64,000 bases of DNA from Microbacteriaceae bacterium. Lineage in GTDB: Bacteria; Actinomycetota; Actinomycetes; Actinomycetales; Microbacteriaceae. The notes beneath the pieces were generated by a model. It ran no database searches. It saw only the letters and a program-made list of their open reading frames with translations, and had not been told where the DNA came from. The first letter of the stretch is position 1. Each line of letters begins with the position of its first letter. Shown here one piece after another: positions 17,288 through 27,473 of the stretch. The translations under genes were made by a program, and so were the position numbers. The stretch is taken from assembly GCA_025465095.1 (NCBI GenBank), contig JAODME010000013.1:1-64000 (forward strand), given 5' to 3'.

Positions 17288-20200
17288 ATGGCCACCCTGC
17301 TCTATCGTCTCGGGCGCTTCGCCTATCGGCGCGCCTGGACTGTTCTCGCTGTCTGGCTGGTGCTCTTCGTCGCCATTCTCGGCGGCGGCTTCGCGCTCGG
17401 CGGCCAGACCAGCGAGTCATTCGACATTCCCGGCACCGAGTCGCAGGATGCACTCGACCGGCTCGCGGCGGTGTTCCCCCAGGTCGCCGGAGCGAGTGCC
17501 CAGGCGATCGTGGAGGCCCCCTCAGGATCGTCCGTCACCGACGAGGAGTATCGTCCGACGATCGACGAACTCGTCGCGGAGATCAGGGCTGTGGACGGCA
17601 TCGACTCGGTGGTGGGTCCGTTCGACGAGTTCGCGACGGAGGCCGTGAGCGACGACGAGCGGCTCGCCCGCATCCAGGTGCAGTTCGACGGAGCCTCGAC
17701 CGAGGTCACCGAGCTTTCTCTCGAGCAGCTCACCGCCACGGCGGAAATCGGGAGGGAGGCCGATCTCCGCGTTGAGTTCGGCGGCCAGGTTTTCCAGGAC
17801 AACACCTTCGGGATCACGATCTCCGAGGTGTTCGGTGTCATCTTCGCCGGACTCGTGCTGTTCATCACATTCGGATCGCTCGCCGCCGCCGGCATGCCGC
17901 TGCTGAGCGCACTGGTCGGGGTCGGAATCGTCGTCGGGGGCATCACCGCGATCTCGGCGTTCACCAGTGTGTCCAGCACCGCACCGTTGCTCGCCCTCAT
18001 GATCGGCCTTGCGGTCGGAATCGACTACTCCCTGTTCATCCTCTCCAGACACCGCAATCAGCTCGCCGCAGGAGAGGACCCGGAGGAGTCCGCCGCGATC
18101 GCCGTGGGTACCGCGGGCAACGCGGTCGTCTTCGCCGGGATCACCGTGATCATCGCGCTGCTCGGGCTGCTCGTCGTCGGCATCCCGTTCCTCAGCGTCA
18201 TGGGCATCGGTGCCGCATTCGCCGTGCTTGTCGCAATTCTCGTCGCCATCACCCTCCTGCCCGCCATCCTCGGGCTGGCGAAGGGACGCCTCGCCCCGAA
18301 GCCCGGCTCACGCGCCTACTTGCGAGCGCGTTGGGGTCTTGGCGACCCCGACGACCGCGCAAGCGATCGCGCGGCGCCAGCGTCGACGGAGCCCGCGACG
18401 CCGGAACGGGAGCGGCCCACCATGGGGGCCCGATGGGTGAGGGTAGTCATGAGGTCGCCGATCCTCGTGACCCTCGGCTGCGTCGCGATTCTCGGGACCC
18501 TCGCCGTTCCCGCCCTCAGCCTGGACCTGAACCTTCCCGACAACGGCTCGGAACCGGCGGGAAGCACCCAACGACAGGCCTACGACCTCGTGAGCGACGC
18601 GTTCGGCCCTGGCTACAACGGTCCGCTGGTCGTCGCGGTGGACATCACGCAGACCACGACCAACTAAGAGGATCTCGACTCGATCGGCGACGAGCTGCGG
18701 ACTCTCGACGGCGTGAGCTTCGTCAGCCAGGGGATTCCGGACGCAGGGCTCGACACTGCCATCATCCAAGTGATCCCGAAGACCGCGCCGGATTCTCCCG
18801 AGACGAAGGCGCTCGTGCAGACCATCCGCGACCTCGCCCCCGGTCTTGAGGCGGAGTACGACACGGCCGTGTCGGTGACCGGAGCGACCGCGGTCGGGAT
18901 CGACATCTCCAATCGCCTGACGAGTGCCCTCGTGCCATTCGGCCTCGTCGTCGTCGGCCTCTCGATCATCCTGCTCATGATGGTGTTCCGTTCGGTGCTC
19001 GTGCCGCTCAAGGCTGCGGTCGGCTTCCTGCTCTCCGTCGTCGCCTCCTTCGGTGTCATCGTGGCGATCTTCCAGTGGGGATGGTTCGGCGCCGTCCTGG
19101 GGGTGGACAATCCCGGCCCGATCATCAGTTTCCTGCCGATCCTCCTCATGGCCGTACTGTTCGGGCTCGCGATGGACTACGAGGTGTTCCTCGTCTCCGG
19201 GATGCGTGAAGAGTTCGTGCGCACGGGCAATGCCCGGACGGCCGTCACCCGCGGGTTCAGCAACGGGGCGCGGGTGGTCACCGCCGCCGCCCTGATCATG
19301 TTCTTCGTCTTCTTCGCCTTCGTTCCGGAGGGCTCTGGCGCCATCAAGGCGATCGCCCTCGGGCTGGCCATCGGCATCGTCCTCGACGCCTTCCTTGTGC
19401 GCATGACCCTCGTACCAGCGGTGATGACGCTGCTCGGACGCGCGGCATGGTGGCTGCCCGCCTGGCTTGGTCGCCTGCTGCCCGACATGGACATCGAGGG
19501 CGAAAAGCTCGGCAAGCATCGCGAGGCGGCGCGGTGGGCGGAGGCCCAGGGTGACGCGATCATCAGCATGGAACGCCTCGTCGCGAGCTCAGGTGGCAAC
19601 CGGGTCGGTCCGCTAACCGTGAACGTGCCGGCGGGCGCCCTGGCGCTCGTCATCGGAGAACGTCGCGACCGCGAGATCCTCGTGGAGGTCCTCTCCGGGA
19701 GGCGGGAGCAGTCCGGGGGACGCGTCCAGCTCGACGGGCATCCGCTTCCGTCTGAGTCGTCGAGGGTGCGCCGACTAGCGGCGATCGGTCTCGTCGATAC
19801 CGGCGAGAGCGCCGGGCGATCGTTCGGCGAGATCCTCGGCGAGAGGATAGCGGTCACTCGGCAGCGATTCCCACGCCGTTCGATCGAGAGCCAGGCTGAG
19901 GAGTTGATCCAGCGGATCGGCTTCGCGACGGCGGACTCCGGCGCGCGAACACTCCTGCCGATCGACCTCGCCACCGGGTCCTCTCGTCTGCCGCACCTCG
20001 AACGCGCGGTCGCGTCCGCTGCCGCCGCGATCGCCGAACGAGCTCCGGTCGTCCTGCTCGAGCCGGGCGACTTCGCGTCGACCGACGATGCACGCGACTT
20101 CCTCCGAATCGTCTCGCGTCTTGCACCGGCGAGCACGACCCTCGTCGTCGGGGTGCCGACCGAGCGGCTCCCAGAACTCGAGCACGGCCTCCGCCCGATC

Positions 20201-20296
20201 GTGCGAATCCCCCTTTCGCAGGGCGGCGCGCCAGAGCATCCGCTCTCCGGCGCATTCGCGCTGTCGACGACCAGCATCAGGAAGGGCGCCGAATGA
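17288..20296 (+). pseudogene. MMPL-family transporter with in-frame stop and C-terminal pseudo-ABC domain
   Basis: One continuous reading frame of 1,002 codons, broken by a TAA at 18665-18667 (codon 460). Before it: the N-terminal helix, porter domain, first RND-like membrane bundle (LLALMIGLAVGIDYSLFILSRHR) and second helix block. After it: the second porter region and bundle (PILLMAVLFGLAMDYEVFLVSGMREEF). From about 19,580 the protein continues into an ABC-ATPase-like domain (AGALALVIGERRDREILVEV, VVLLEPGDF) lacking a GKS/T P-loop. MMPL proteins export lipids or hydrophobic compounds. No frameshift is needed, so the lesion is a single nonsense codon, a sequencing error or recoding. The 3' fragment could restart at GTG 18713. 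Downstream yhgE overlaps by 4 bp. Confidence 0.8.
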
Positions 20297-22113
20297 GGAC
20301 CCGCACAAGGAGCCGACTCGTTCTGGCGGCGGTCGCCGTCGTACCGCTCGCGTTCGCCGGACTGTTCGTCGGATCCATCGGTAACGCGGACGAAGGGGTC
20401 GACCGCATCCCCGCGGTCGTGGTCAACCAGGATCAACTCGTCACACAGACCGCCGAGGATGGCAGCGAGACCCCCGTGTTCGCCGGCCGCCAACTCGTGA
20501 CCGAGCTCACCTCCGGAGATTCCGGCGGCTTCGACTGGACAATCAGCAATGCCGATGATGCGGAAGCCGCTCTCGTCGCCGGCGACGTCCATGCCGTGCT
20601 CACGGTGCCCCACGACTTCTCCGCGTCGATCCTGTCGCTGCAATCCGATAATCCGCGTTCCGCCGAGTTGTCGATTCGCACGGACGACGCGCACAGCTAC
20701 CTCAGCGGTACGGTGGCCGGTTCGGTGGGCGAAGGCCTCGCCTCCGCGTTCGGGCGGGAGATCACCGCACAGTACATCTCTGGCATCTATTCGAGCATCG
20801 GAAGTCTGAGCGAGTCGCTCGGGGCTGCCGCTGACGGGGCACGCGAGTTGGAGAATGGCGCGATCGAACTCGGCGACGGCCTCGGTGGACTGTCGGAGGG
20901 AGCTGAATCGGCACGGGCGGGAGCGGACATCCTCTCCGACGGAGTGGCAGGGTTCGCAGGCGGCGTCCGCTCGCTCAGCACGGGACTGACGTCACTCGAC
21001 CGCGGCTCGGCCGGCCTCAGCGGAATCAGCGACGGGGTCGAGAGCTACAGCTCGGGCGTCTCGCAACTCTCCGCAGCGATCGCGGCGGCGTCCGCAAATC
21101 TGGGCAATGCCGATCCGGTAGTCGCGGCGACCGCTCGAGGCACCGTAGTAGCGCTGTCCGCGGAACTCGAGAGCGCCGCCGCCGGCGGCTCCATCCTCGC
21201 TGCCCGCACCGACGCGGGCATTCGCGGAATCCAATCCGGCATCGCGCAAAGCGCTGTGGGCGCCTCACAGCTCGCCGCGAACTCCGGGCCCCTCACGGCC
21301 GGAGCCAGCGCCCTCGCCGGCGGCCTCGGCGAACTCTCTTCGGGGGCGGCCGCCGCATCCTCCGGCTCGGCGGGGCTAGCGGCCGGCGCCGGGCAGCTCG
21401 CGGCGGGCCTCCAGTCCGGTGCCGAGCAGGTTCCGTCGATGGATGCGACCGCCGGCGCTCGCGCCGCGGACTCCGCGGTCGAACCCGTAGAGCTCGCGGT
21501 GGAGCGCGACAACCCGATCACCGACATCGGCCAGCTCGTCGCATCCGTGCTCGTGCCGCTCGGGCTTTGGGTCGGTGCGCTGGGGATATTCCTCGTGCTG
21601 CCCGGCGTGTCCCGCGCGGCCCTCGCGTCGACGGCGGCCGACGGGCGCGTGCTCGCGCTGACCCTCGGACGGGCCGCGACCGTCGCGGTGGGGCAGGCCG
21701 TGCTCCTGGTCGCAATGCTGCACCTCGCTCTCGAGACCCCGTGGACGTTGCTGCCGGCGACACTCGGATTCGCGCTCGTGATGGCGCTCGCCTTCACGGC
21801 GTTTCACGGATTGCTGACCCTCGCCTTCGGCCGCGCGGGGCTCGTCGTCTCCCTGTTCGCCATCGCCGTGCAGCTCGCCGCGACCGGCGGGCTGTACCCG
21901 GTCGAGCTGCTCGCCGCACCCTTCCAGGCGATCAGTCCGCTGCTTCCCCTGACCCATGGCGTCGCGGGCATGCAGCAGCTCCTGGCCGGTGGGCAGCCGT
22001 CGACCGTGGTGGTGGCCGCGTTGGCGCTCCTCGCTTTCGGGGTCGGCAGCGCCCTCGTGTCGCTCTTCGTCGTGCGTGGTACCCGGCGCAGGATGACCCT
22101 CCTGCCCGCCTGA
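20293..22113 (+). CDS. YhgE/Pip-domain membrane protein
   Basis: 606 residues. An N-terminal membrane helix (LVLAAVAVVPLAFAGLFVGSI) precedes an extracytoplasmic region, about residues 30-410. The second half of that region is a long Gly/Ala/Ser/Leu coiled-coil-like stretch with repeating GLxxLxxGA units (ELGDGLGGLSEGAESA, SALAGGLGELSSGAAAA). Five to six C-terminal helices resemble ABC-2 type permeases (SVLVPLGLWVGALGIFLVL, THGVAGMQQLLAGG). This is the YhgE/Pip (phage infection protein) architecture. It overlaps the MMPL frame by ATGA and should share the TetR-controlled transcript. Export function is inferred from family and context. Confidence 0.9.
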   Translation: MRTRTRSRLVLAAVAVVPLAFAGLFVGSIGNADEGVDRIPAVVVNQDQLVTQTAEDGSETPVFAGRQLVTELTSGDSGGFDWTISNADDAEAALVAGDVHAVLTVPHDFSASILSLQSDNPRSAELSIRTDDAHSYLSGTVAGSVGEGLASAFGREITAQYISGIYSSIGSLSESLGAAADGARELENGAIELGDGLGGLSEGAESARAGADILSDGVAGFAGGVRSLSTGLTSLDRGSAGLSGISDGVESYSSGVSQLSAAIAAASANLGNADPVVAATARGTVVALSAELESAAAGGSILAARTDAGIRGIQSGIAQSAVGASQLAANSGPLTAGASALAGGLGELSSGAAAASSGSAGLAAGAGQLAAGLQSGAEQVPSMDATAGARAADSAVEPVELAVERDNPITDIGQLVASVLVPLGLWVGALGIFLVLPGVSRAALASTAADGRVLALTLGRAATVAVGQAVLLVAMLHLALETPWTLLPATLGFALVMALAFTAFHGLLTLAFGRAGLVVSLFAIAVQLAATGGLYPVELLAAPFQAISPLLPLTHGVAGMQQLLAGGQPSTVVVAALALLAFGVGSALVSLFVVRGTRRRMTLLPA

Positions 22114-22173
22114 TAGCGTGGATCGGGCTCGCGGCGTCGCGTGGCATGACTGCAAAGGACCGAACACGAGCTG

Positions 22174-23673
22174 ATGACTGGCACAACCGATCCGACCGGG
22201 GGCGACTACGATTTCGTGGTCGTGTCGAACCGCCTGCCCGTCGACCGCGTTCTGGCGCCTGACGGCTCCGCGAGTTGGCAGCAGTCGCCCGGCGGACTGG
22301 TGACGGCGCTTGAGCCGGTGATGCGCAGCCGCGACGGAGCCTGGGTCGGATGGTCGGGGCAGCCCGATCTCGACTTCGAGCCATTCGACAGCGCCGGCAT
22401 CCGGGTCGTTCCGATGCGCCTCAGTGCCTCCGAGGTCGAGGACTACTACGAGGGGTTCTCCAACGACACGCTGTGGCCGCTCTATCACGACGTGATCGCG
22501 CCGCCCAACTACCAGCGTGACTGGTGGGACGCCTATGTGGCGGTCAACCAGCGGTTTGCGGATGCGACGGCGCGAATCAGCGCGCAGGACGCGGTCGTAT
22601 GGGTCCAGGACTATCAGCTCCAACTGGTTCCGAAGATGCTGCGTCGACAGCGTCCCGACCTCACAATCGGATTCTTCAATCACATTCCGTTTCCGCCATA
22701 TGGCATCTATTCGCAGCTGCCCTGGCGCACCCAGATCATCGAGGGTCTCCTCGGGGCCGATGTCATCGGATTCCAGCGGCTCGCCGACGCCAGCAACTTC
22801 TCGCGCGCCGTTCGACGACTGAAGGGCTTCGTCACCAAGAACCCGATCATCGAGGTGCCTCTCGTCGACGAGTCCGAGGGAGTGCGAGCCCACGGCCCCG
22901 TGCGCAAGGGCCAGGAGTTCCGCACGGTAGTCGCGAAGCAGTTCCCGATATCGATCGACGCCGCCGCCTACGAGCAACTCGCCCGAACCCCTGCGGTACA
23001 GGCGAGGGCGCGGCAAATCCGGGAGGACCTCGGCAACCCCAAGACGATCATGCTCGGTGTCGACCGGCTCGACTACACCAAGGGCATCGGGCACCGGCTG
23101 AAAGCATTCGGCGAGCTGCTCGCCGACGGCACACTGTCGGTCGAGGATGTGACGCTCGTGCAGGTCGCGAGCCCGAGCCGTGAGCGGGTGCAGACGTACA
23201 TGCACTTGCGCGACGAGATCGAATTGACCGTCGGGCGAATCAACGGTGACTTCGCCACCATCAGCCACACCGCGATCAGCTACCACCACCACGGCTATCC
23301 GCGAGAAGAGATGGTGGCCCTCTACCTCGCTGCCGACGTCATGCTCGTCACGGCGCTTCGGGACGGCATGAACCTTGTCGCCAAGGAGTACGTCGCCACC
23401 AGGTTCGACGAAGACGGAGTTCTGATCCTCAGCGAGTTCGCCGGTGCCGCCGACGAGCTCAAGCGCGCGATGCTGATCAATCCGCACGACATCGACGGGC
23501 TCAAGGAAAGCATCGTGCAGGCGATCGAGATGCCGAAGCGGGATCGTGCCGCCCGAATGCGAACCCTCCGGCGACGCGTGCTCGAGAACGACGTGGAGAA
23601 GTGGTCGGCCGAGTTCCTGCGCGTGCTCACCAACAGTCGAAGCGGCCGCGGGCGGAAGGGCTCAGCGGCGTGA
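22174..23673 (+). CDS. otsA: Trehalose-6-phosphate synthase
   Basis: 499 residues, GT20 family with GT-B fold. Motifs: FVVVSNRLPVDRV, QSPGGLVTALEPVM, the substrate-loop WVGWSG, VWVQDYQLQLVPKMLR, FFNHIPFPPYGIY, VDRLDYTKGIGHRLKAF (phosphate/nucleotide site) and TALRDGMNLVAKEYVATR. It transfers glucose from UDP-glucose (or GDP/ADP-glucose) to glucose-6-phosphate, the first step of trehalose synthesis. AAAGGA lies upstream of the ATG at 22174. It overlaps otsB by GTGA, so the two enzymes are translationally coupled. Confidence 0.97.
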   Translation: MTGTTDPTGGDYDFVVVSNRLPVDRVLAPDGSASWQQSPGGLVTALEPVMRSRDGAWVGWSGQPDLDFEPFDSAGIRVVPMRLSASEVEDYYEGFSNDTLWPLYHDVIAPPNYQRDWWDAYVAVNQRFADATARISAQDAVVWVQDYQLQLVPKMLRRQRPDLTIGFFNHIPFPPYGIYSQLPWRTQIIEGLLGADVIGFQRLADASNFSRAVRRLKGFVTKNPIIEVPLVDESEGVRAHGPVRKGQEFRTVVAKQFPISIDAAAYEQLARTPAVQARARQIREDLGNPKTIMLGVDRLDYTKGIGHRLKAFGELLADGTLSVEDVTLVQVASPSRERVQTYMHLRDEIELTVGRINGDFATISHTAISYHHHGYPREEMVALYLAADVMLVTALRDGMNLVAKEYVATRFDEDGVLILSEFAGAADELKRAMLINPHDIDGLKESIVQAIEMPKRDRAARMRTLRRRVLENDVEKWSAEFLRVLTNSRSGRGRKGSAA

Positions 23674-24485
23674 CAGAAGCCGAATCGCCGGCGGGAGTTT
23701 CCGGAGTGCCGATGGCCCTCGTCGACGCGATGCGCGAGATCGTCCGCACCGATCGTCTGCTCGTCGCGCTCGATTTCGACGGCACGCTCGCGCCGGAGGT
23801 CGACGATCCAGAGGAGGCTCGCGCGACCCCTGCGGCGCGCGATGCGGTGCTCCGGTTGCTGGAGATGCCTCGCACGAGCCTCGCGCTCATCTCTGGCCGC
23901 GCCATGCGGAGCCTTGAGCGCGTCTCCGATCTCCCGGCGAACGCGCTTCTGATCGGCTCGCACGGCATCGAGGTGCGGCTCAGCACTCCTGATGCGCACA
24001 GCACGCTCGCGACCTCGGAACTCGAGCGGGTCTCCCTGCTCGGCGAAGTCCTGGGGAAGGTTGCCGATTCGTTCGACCGGGTCTGGCTTGAGCCGAAGCC
24101 CGCCGGCTTCGCGATGCACAGCCGCCTTGCCAGCGTGGAGGACGCCGCGGCAGCCGAGCGCGTCGCGCTCGATGTGACCTCTGCGGTGATCGACAACCTC
24201 ACGGTGCGGTCCGGCAAGAACGTGCTCGAGTTCTCGGTGCGCTCGACCACGAAGGGCGACGGAATCGAACGGCTGCGGGAACACAGCGGGGCGACCGCGG
24301 TGTTCTTCGCCGGCGACGACGTCACCGACGAGGACGCATTCGCCACGCTTCGACCCGGCGATATCGGCCTCAAGGTCGGCGGCGGGAAGACTCTGGCCGC
24401 CCATCGTGTGACGGGAACGGATGACACGGCCCGCGTGATCGCGCTTCTCGCCGACCTTCGCGAAGCCGAGTCGCGGAGCAGGTAG
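23670..24485 (+). CDS. otsB: Trehalose-6-phosphate phosphatase
   Basis: 271 residues from a GTG overlapping the otsA stop. HAD superfamily: nucleophile motif LVALDFDGTLAPEVDDP (first Asp attacks the phosphate, second acts as acid/base), SLALISGRAMRSL, LLIGSHGIEVR, KPAGFAMHSR, the conserved Lys in TTKGDGIERL, and the Mg-binding FFAGDDVTDEDAF. It dephosphorylates trehalose-6-phosphate to trehalose, an osmolyte and stress protectant. The order otsA-otsB is standard. Confidence 0.96.
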   Translation: MTEAESPAGVSGVPMALVDAMREIVRTDRLLVALDFDGTLAPEVDDPEEARATPAARDAVLRLLEMPRTSLALISGRAMRSLERVSDLPANALLIGSHGIEVRLSTPDAHSTLATSELERVSLLGEVLGKVADSFDRVWLEPKPAGFAMHSRLASVEDAAAAERVALDVTSAVIDNLTVRSGKNVLEFSVRSTTKGDGIERLREHSGATAVFFAGDDVTDEDAFATLRPGDIGLKVGGGKTLAAHRVTGTDDTARVIALLADLREAESRSR

Positions 24486-24511
24486 CGCCCGTGTCCGTGC
24501 TCATCCTCGGG

Positions 24512-24517
24512 TAGAAT
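24512..24517 (+). promoter_or_regulatory. Candidate -10 of the mrp operon
   Basis: TAGAAT lies 76 nt before the mrpA GTG. Unlike most promoters in this window it leaves a leader of about 70 nt, which ends in GGGAGG. The leader is C- and G-rich, and I could not match it to a known riboswitch. Confidence 0.35.
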
Positions 24518-24593
24518 ACCGGTGCGGCTGTAGGGACCTCCCGAGTACTCCCCAGCGACGTGTACTTGCCGCCAAGACGCACTGGGAGGCAGC

Positions 24594-27473
24594 GTGGTCG
24601 TGCTCCTCGCCGTGTTCGCCGTCGTGTCGGTTGCCCTCGCCCCGTTGGGGCGCCTGCTGGGTCGGCGTGTATTCTTCGTGGCCGCGCTCGTGCCTCTCGC
24701 CGCCTTCGTGCACGCTCTCGCGGTCGGGCCGGGGATCGTCGCCGGGCAGGCGTTCGTCGAGCGCTACGAGTGGATCAGAGAACTCGACTTCGCGATCTCC
24801 CTGCGACTCGACACTCTCTCCTGGGTGCTCGCTCTCGTGGTCACCGGGGTAGGCAGCCTCGTGCTTCTCTATTGTGTCTGGTACTTCCGGGCGGACGAGA
24901 AGGACCTTGGCCGGTTCGCCGCCATCCTCCTCGCTTTCGCCGGCTCGATGTACGGGCTCGTGCTGGCCGACGACGTGTTCCTCCTCTTCGTCTTCTGGGA
25001 GGCCACCACCGTCTTCTCCTACCTGCTGATAGGGCATTACACGACACGGAAGTCGAGCCGTGGCGCTGCGCTGCAGGCGCTGTTGATCACAACCCTCGGC
25101 GGGCTCGTGATGCTCGTCGGACTCGTCCTGCTCGCGGTGGCGACGGGCACCTCGAGCTTGTCGGGAATCGTCGCCGAGGCGCCATCGAACAGTCTCACCG
25201 CCACGGCGGTGTTCCTCGTGCTGGTCGGTGCCCTGTCGAAATCGGCCATCGTGCCGTTCCACTTCTGGCTCCCCGCCGCAATGGCAGCGCCTACGCCGGT
25301 GAGCGCCTACCTGCACGCCGCGGCGATGGTGAAGGCGGGAATCTACCTCATCGCGAGGCTGGCACCGGGGTTCGCGGAACTGCCGGGCTGGAGGGAACTC
25401 CTCGTCACGCTCGGTGTCCTCACCATGATCGTCGGGGCATGGACCGCGCTGCGCCAGCACGATCTCAAGTTGCTGCTCGCGCACGGCACCGTCAGCCAGC
25501 TCGGCTTCCTGACCGTCGTCGTCGGCTACGGCTCCCGTGACTCTGCACTCGCCGGCCTTGCGTTGCTGCTCGCACACGCACTGTACAAGTCCACCCTCTT
25601 TCTCGTCGTCGGCGTCGTCGACCATCGGGCGGGCACCCGCGACCTCCGGAAACTCTCGGGACTGGGACGGGAGGCGCCGATACTGGCCACCATCGCCGCG
25701 CTCGCGCTCGCCTCCATGGCCGGACTGCCTCCCACCTTCGGCTTCGTGGCCAAGGAGGCCGTCTTCACGTCACTGTTGACAGGTGCCACCGGGGGGACCG
25801 GGTGGGGATGGATCGCGCTGGTAGGGGTAGCGGTCGGTTCCGTACTCACCGTCGCCTACAGTGCTCGCTTCTTCTGGGGCGCGTTCGCACGTAAATCGGG
25901 CGTCGAGACCGTGCGTCCCGTGAGAGAGGACTTCGACTTCCTGTTTCCCCCGGCGACCCTCGCACTGAGCGGCCTGGCCCTCGGGCTGCTCGCCTCACCG
26001 GTGGACTATTGGATCTCGGGCTACGCCAACCAGATTCCGCAGAAGTCAGGCGCGGCGTATCACCTCGCGCTCTGGCACGGGCTCGAGCCCGCACTGGGCA
26101 TCTCCGCCCTCACCCTCGTCGCGGGTGTGCTGCTGTTCCTGTTCCGCAACCCAGTGTTCCTGACCCAGAGCAGGCTTGGCGTGGGGATCTCCGCGGGTGA
26201 CGCCTTCTGGGTGTCAATGCGGTTCCTCGACCGCACCGCCTCCCGCACGACGAGCATCACCCAACGGGGTTCGCTTCCGTTCTACCTCGGTGTGATCCTG
26301 CTAGTCTTCACGGTCGGGGTCGGCGCCGCGCTCGCCCTCAACCGCACCTGGCCGACGGACTGGCGACTCTGGGACTACCCGGCACAGCTAGCCATCGGGG
26401 TGGTCATGGTCGTCGCGGGGGTCGCCGCCACTCGTGCGGGCAAAAGGTTCCAGGCCGTGATCCTCGTCGGCGTGACCGGCTTCGGCCTGTCGGCCCTGTT
26501 CGCGCTGCAGGGGGCTCCCGATCTCGCGCTGACCCAGGTGCTCGTGGAAGTCGTCACCCTCGTCGCCTTCGTGCTCGTGCTCCGTCGGCTTCCGGCCCGA
26601 CTCGGGGAACAGCACGGCACTGCGCACCGCGGGATTCGCGCGATGATCGGCGCGGCGGTGGGCATCGTCATGGCACTCGCGGCCGTCGTCGCGCTCGGCG
26701 CGCGGACTGCGCCTCGGATATCGCTCGAATGGCCGCAGCTCGCCTTCGAGCAGGGCCACGGTCGCAACGTCGTCAACGTCGCGCTCGTCGACCTCCGCGC
26801 ATGGGACACGATGGGCGAACTCTCCGTCATCATCGCGGCCGCCACCGGTGTGGCGAGCCTCATCTTCATCAGCAGTCGAACCGACAACCTGCCGCGGGTG
26901 CCTCGGCGGGAGGCGCGGAAAACCATTCGCGACCGACAGGTCAGGGCGAAGGATTCGCTCACCGGCGATGCGAGCCGAACCTCCTGGTTGTTCGCCGGAC
27001 GCACCCTCGCGACACGAAACCGGTCGATTCTGCTCGAGGTGGTCGTGCGCCTCATCTTTCATGCGGTCATCGTCGTATCCGTGTACCTGCTGTTCGCCGG
27101 GCACAACACGCCCGGCGGCGGGTTTGCCGGTGGCCTCGTCGCCGGCCTCGCGCTCGTCACCCGCTACCTCGCCGGAGGCAGGTACGAGCTCGGCGCGGCA
27201 GCACCGATCGATGCAGGCAAGCTGCTCGGCACGGGTTTGGTGCTCGCCGCGGGAACGGCGGTGGTTCCGCTCTTCTTCGGGCTGGACGCCCTCACGTCGG
27301 CGTTCTTCGAGAGTGATGTCTGGTTGTTCGGACATGTCGAGTTCGTGACATCAACCATTTTCGACATCGGGGTCTACTTCGTCGTGATCGGACTCACCCT
27401 TGACGTTCTGCGCAGTCTCGGCGCCGAAGTCGACCGCCAACAGGAAGAAGAGACAGAGGGGGCAAGATCGTGA
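24594..27473 (+). CDS. mrpA: Na+/H+ antiporter Mrp subunit A (MrpA-MrpB fusion)
   Basis: 959 residues with about 20 membrane helices. The first 500 residues are NuoL-like: TM5 Glu in FWEATTVFSYLLIGHY, Lys in LSKSAIVPFHFWLPAAM, and the APTPVSAYLHAAAMVKAGIYL loop. A DUF4040/MbhD-like stretch follows (VGVTGFGLSALFALQGAPDLALTQVLVE). The C-terminal part from about 815 is the MnhB domain (LFAGHNTPGGGFAGGLVAGLAL), so separate mrpB is absent. Mrp complexes exchange cytoplasmic Na+ for H+ and support pH and salt homeostasis. It is the first gene of a complete operon. The start is GTG 24594 with GGGAGG 7 nt upstream; it overlaps mrpC by GTGA. Confidence 0.96.
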   Translation: MVVLLAVFAVVSVALAPLGRLLGRRVFFVAALVPLAAFVHALAVGPGIVAGQAFVERYEWIRELDFAISLRLDTLSWVLALVVTGVGSLVLLYCVWYFRADEKDLGRFAAILLAFAGSMYGLVLADDVFLLFVFWEATTVFSYLLIGHYTTRKSSRGAALQALLITTLGGLVMLVGLVLLAVATGTSSLSGIVAEAPSNSLTATAVFLVLVGALSKSAIVPFHFWLPAAMAAPTPVSAYLHAAAMVKAGIYLIARLAPGFAELPGWRELLVTLGVLTMIVGAWTALRQHDLKLLLAHGTVSQLGFLTVVVGYGSRDSALAGLALLLAHALYKSTLFLVVGVVDHRAGTRDLRKLSGLGREAPILATIAALALASMAGLPPTFGFVAKEAVFTSLLTGATGGTGWGWIALVGVAVGSVLTVAYSARFFWGAFARKSGVETVRPVREDFDFLFPPATLALSGLALGLLASPVDYWISGYANQIPQKSGAAYHLALWHGLEPALGISALTLVAGVLLFLFRNPVFLTQSRLGVGISAGDAFWVSMRFLDRTASRTTSITQRGSLPFYLGVILLVFTVGVGAALALNRTWPTDWRLWDYPAQLAIGVVMVVAGVAATRAGKRFQAVILVGVTGFGLSALFALQGAPDLALTQVLVEVVTLVAFVLVLRRLPARLGEQHGTAHRGIRAMIGAAVGIVMALAAVVALGARTAPRISLEWPQLAFEQGHGRNVVNVALVDLRAWDTMGELSVIIAAATGVASLIFISSRTDNLPRVPRREARKTIRDRQVRAKDSLTGDASRTSWLFAGRTLATRNRSILLEVVVRLIFHAVIVVSVYLLFAGHNTPGGGFAGGLVAGLALVTRYLAGGRYELGAAAPIDAGKLLGTGLVLAAGTAVVPLFFGLDALTSAFFESDVWLFGHVEFVTSTIFDIGVYFVVIGLTLDVLRSLGAEVDRQQEEETEGARS

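Noticed and set aside
21376-23487. A 703-codon antisense frame across yhgE and otsA
   Set aside because: It covers two well-identified genes, has shadow composition and no domain. Long antisense frames are expected at this GC content.
24518-24593. A cation-responsive riboswitch in the mrpA leader
   Set aside because: The leader is about 70 nt and GC-rich, but I could not fold it into any named riboswitch consensus, so only the promoter is annotated.
24501-25625. A 374-codon antisense frame across the mrpA promoter region
   Set aside because: Its composition is the reverse complement of a hydrophobic gene (Glu/His/Arg-rich), and it has no start signals.
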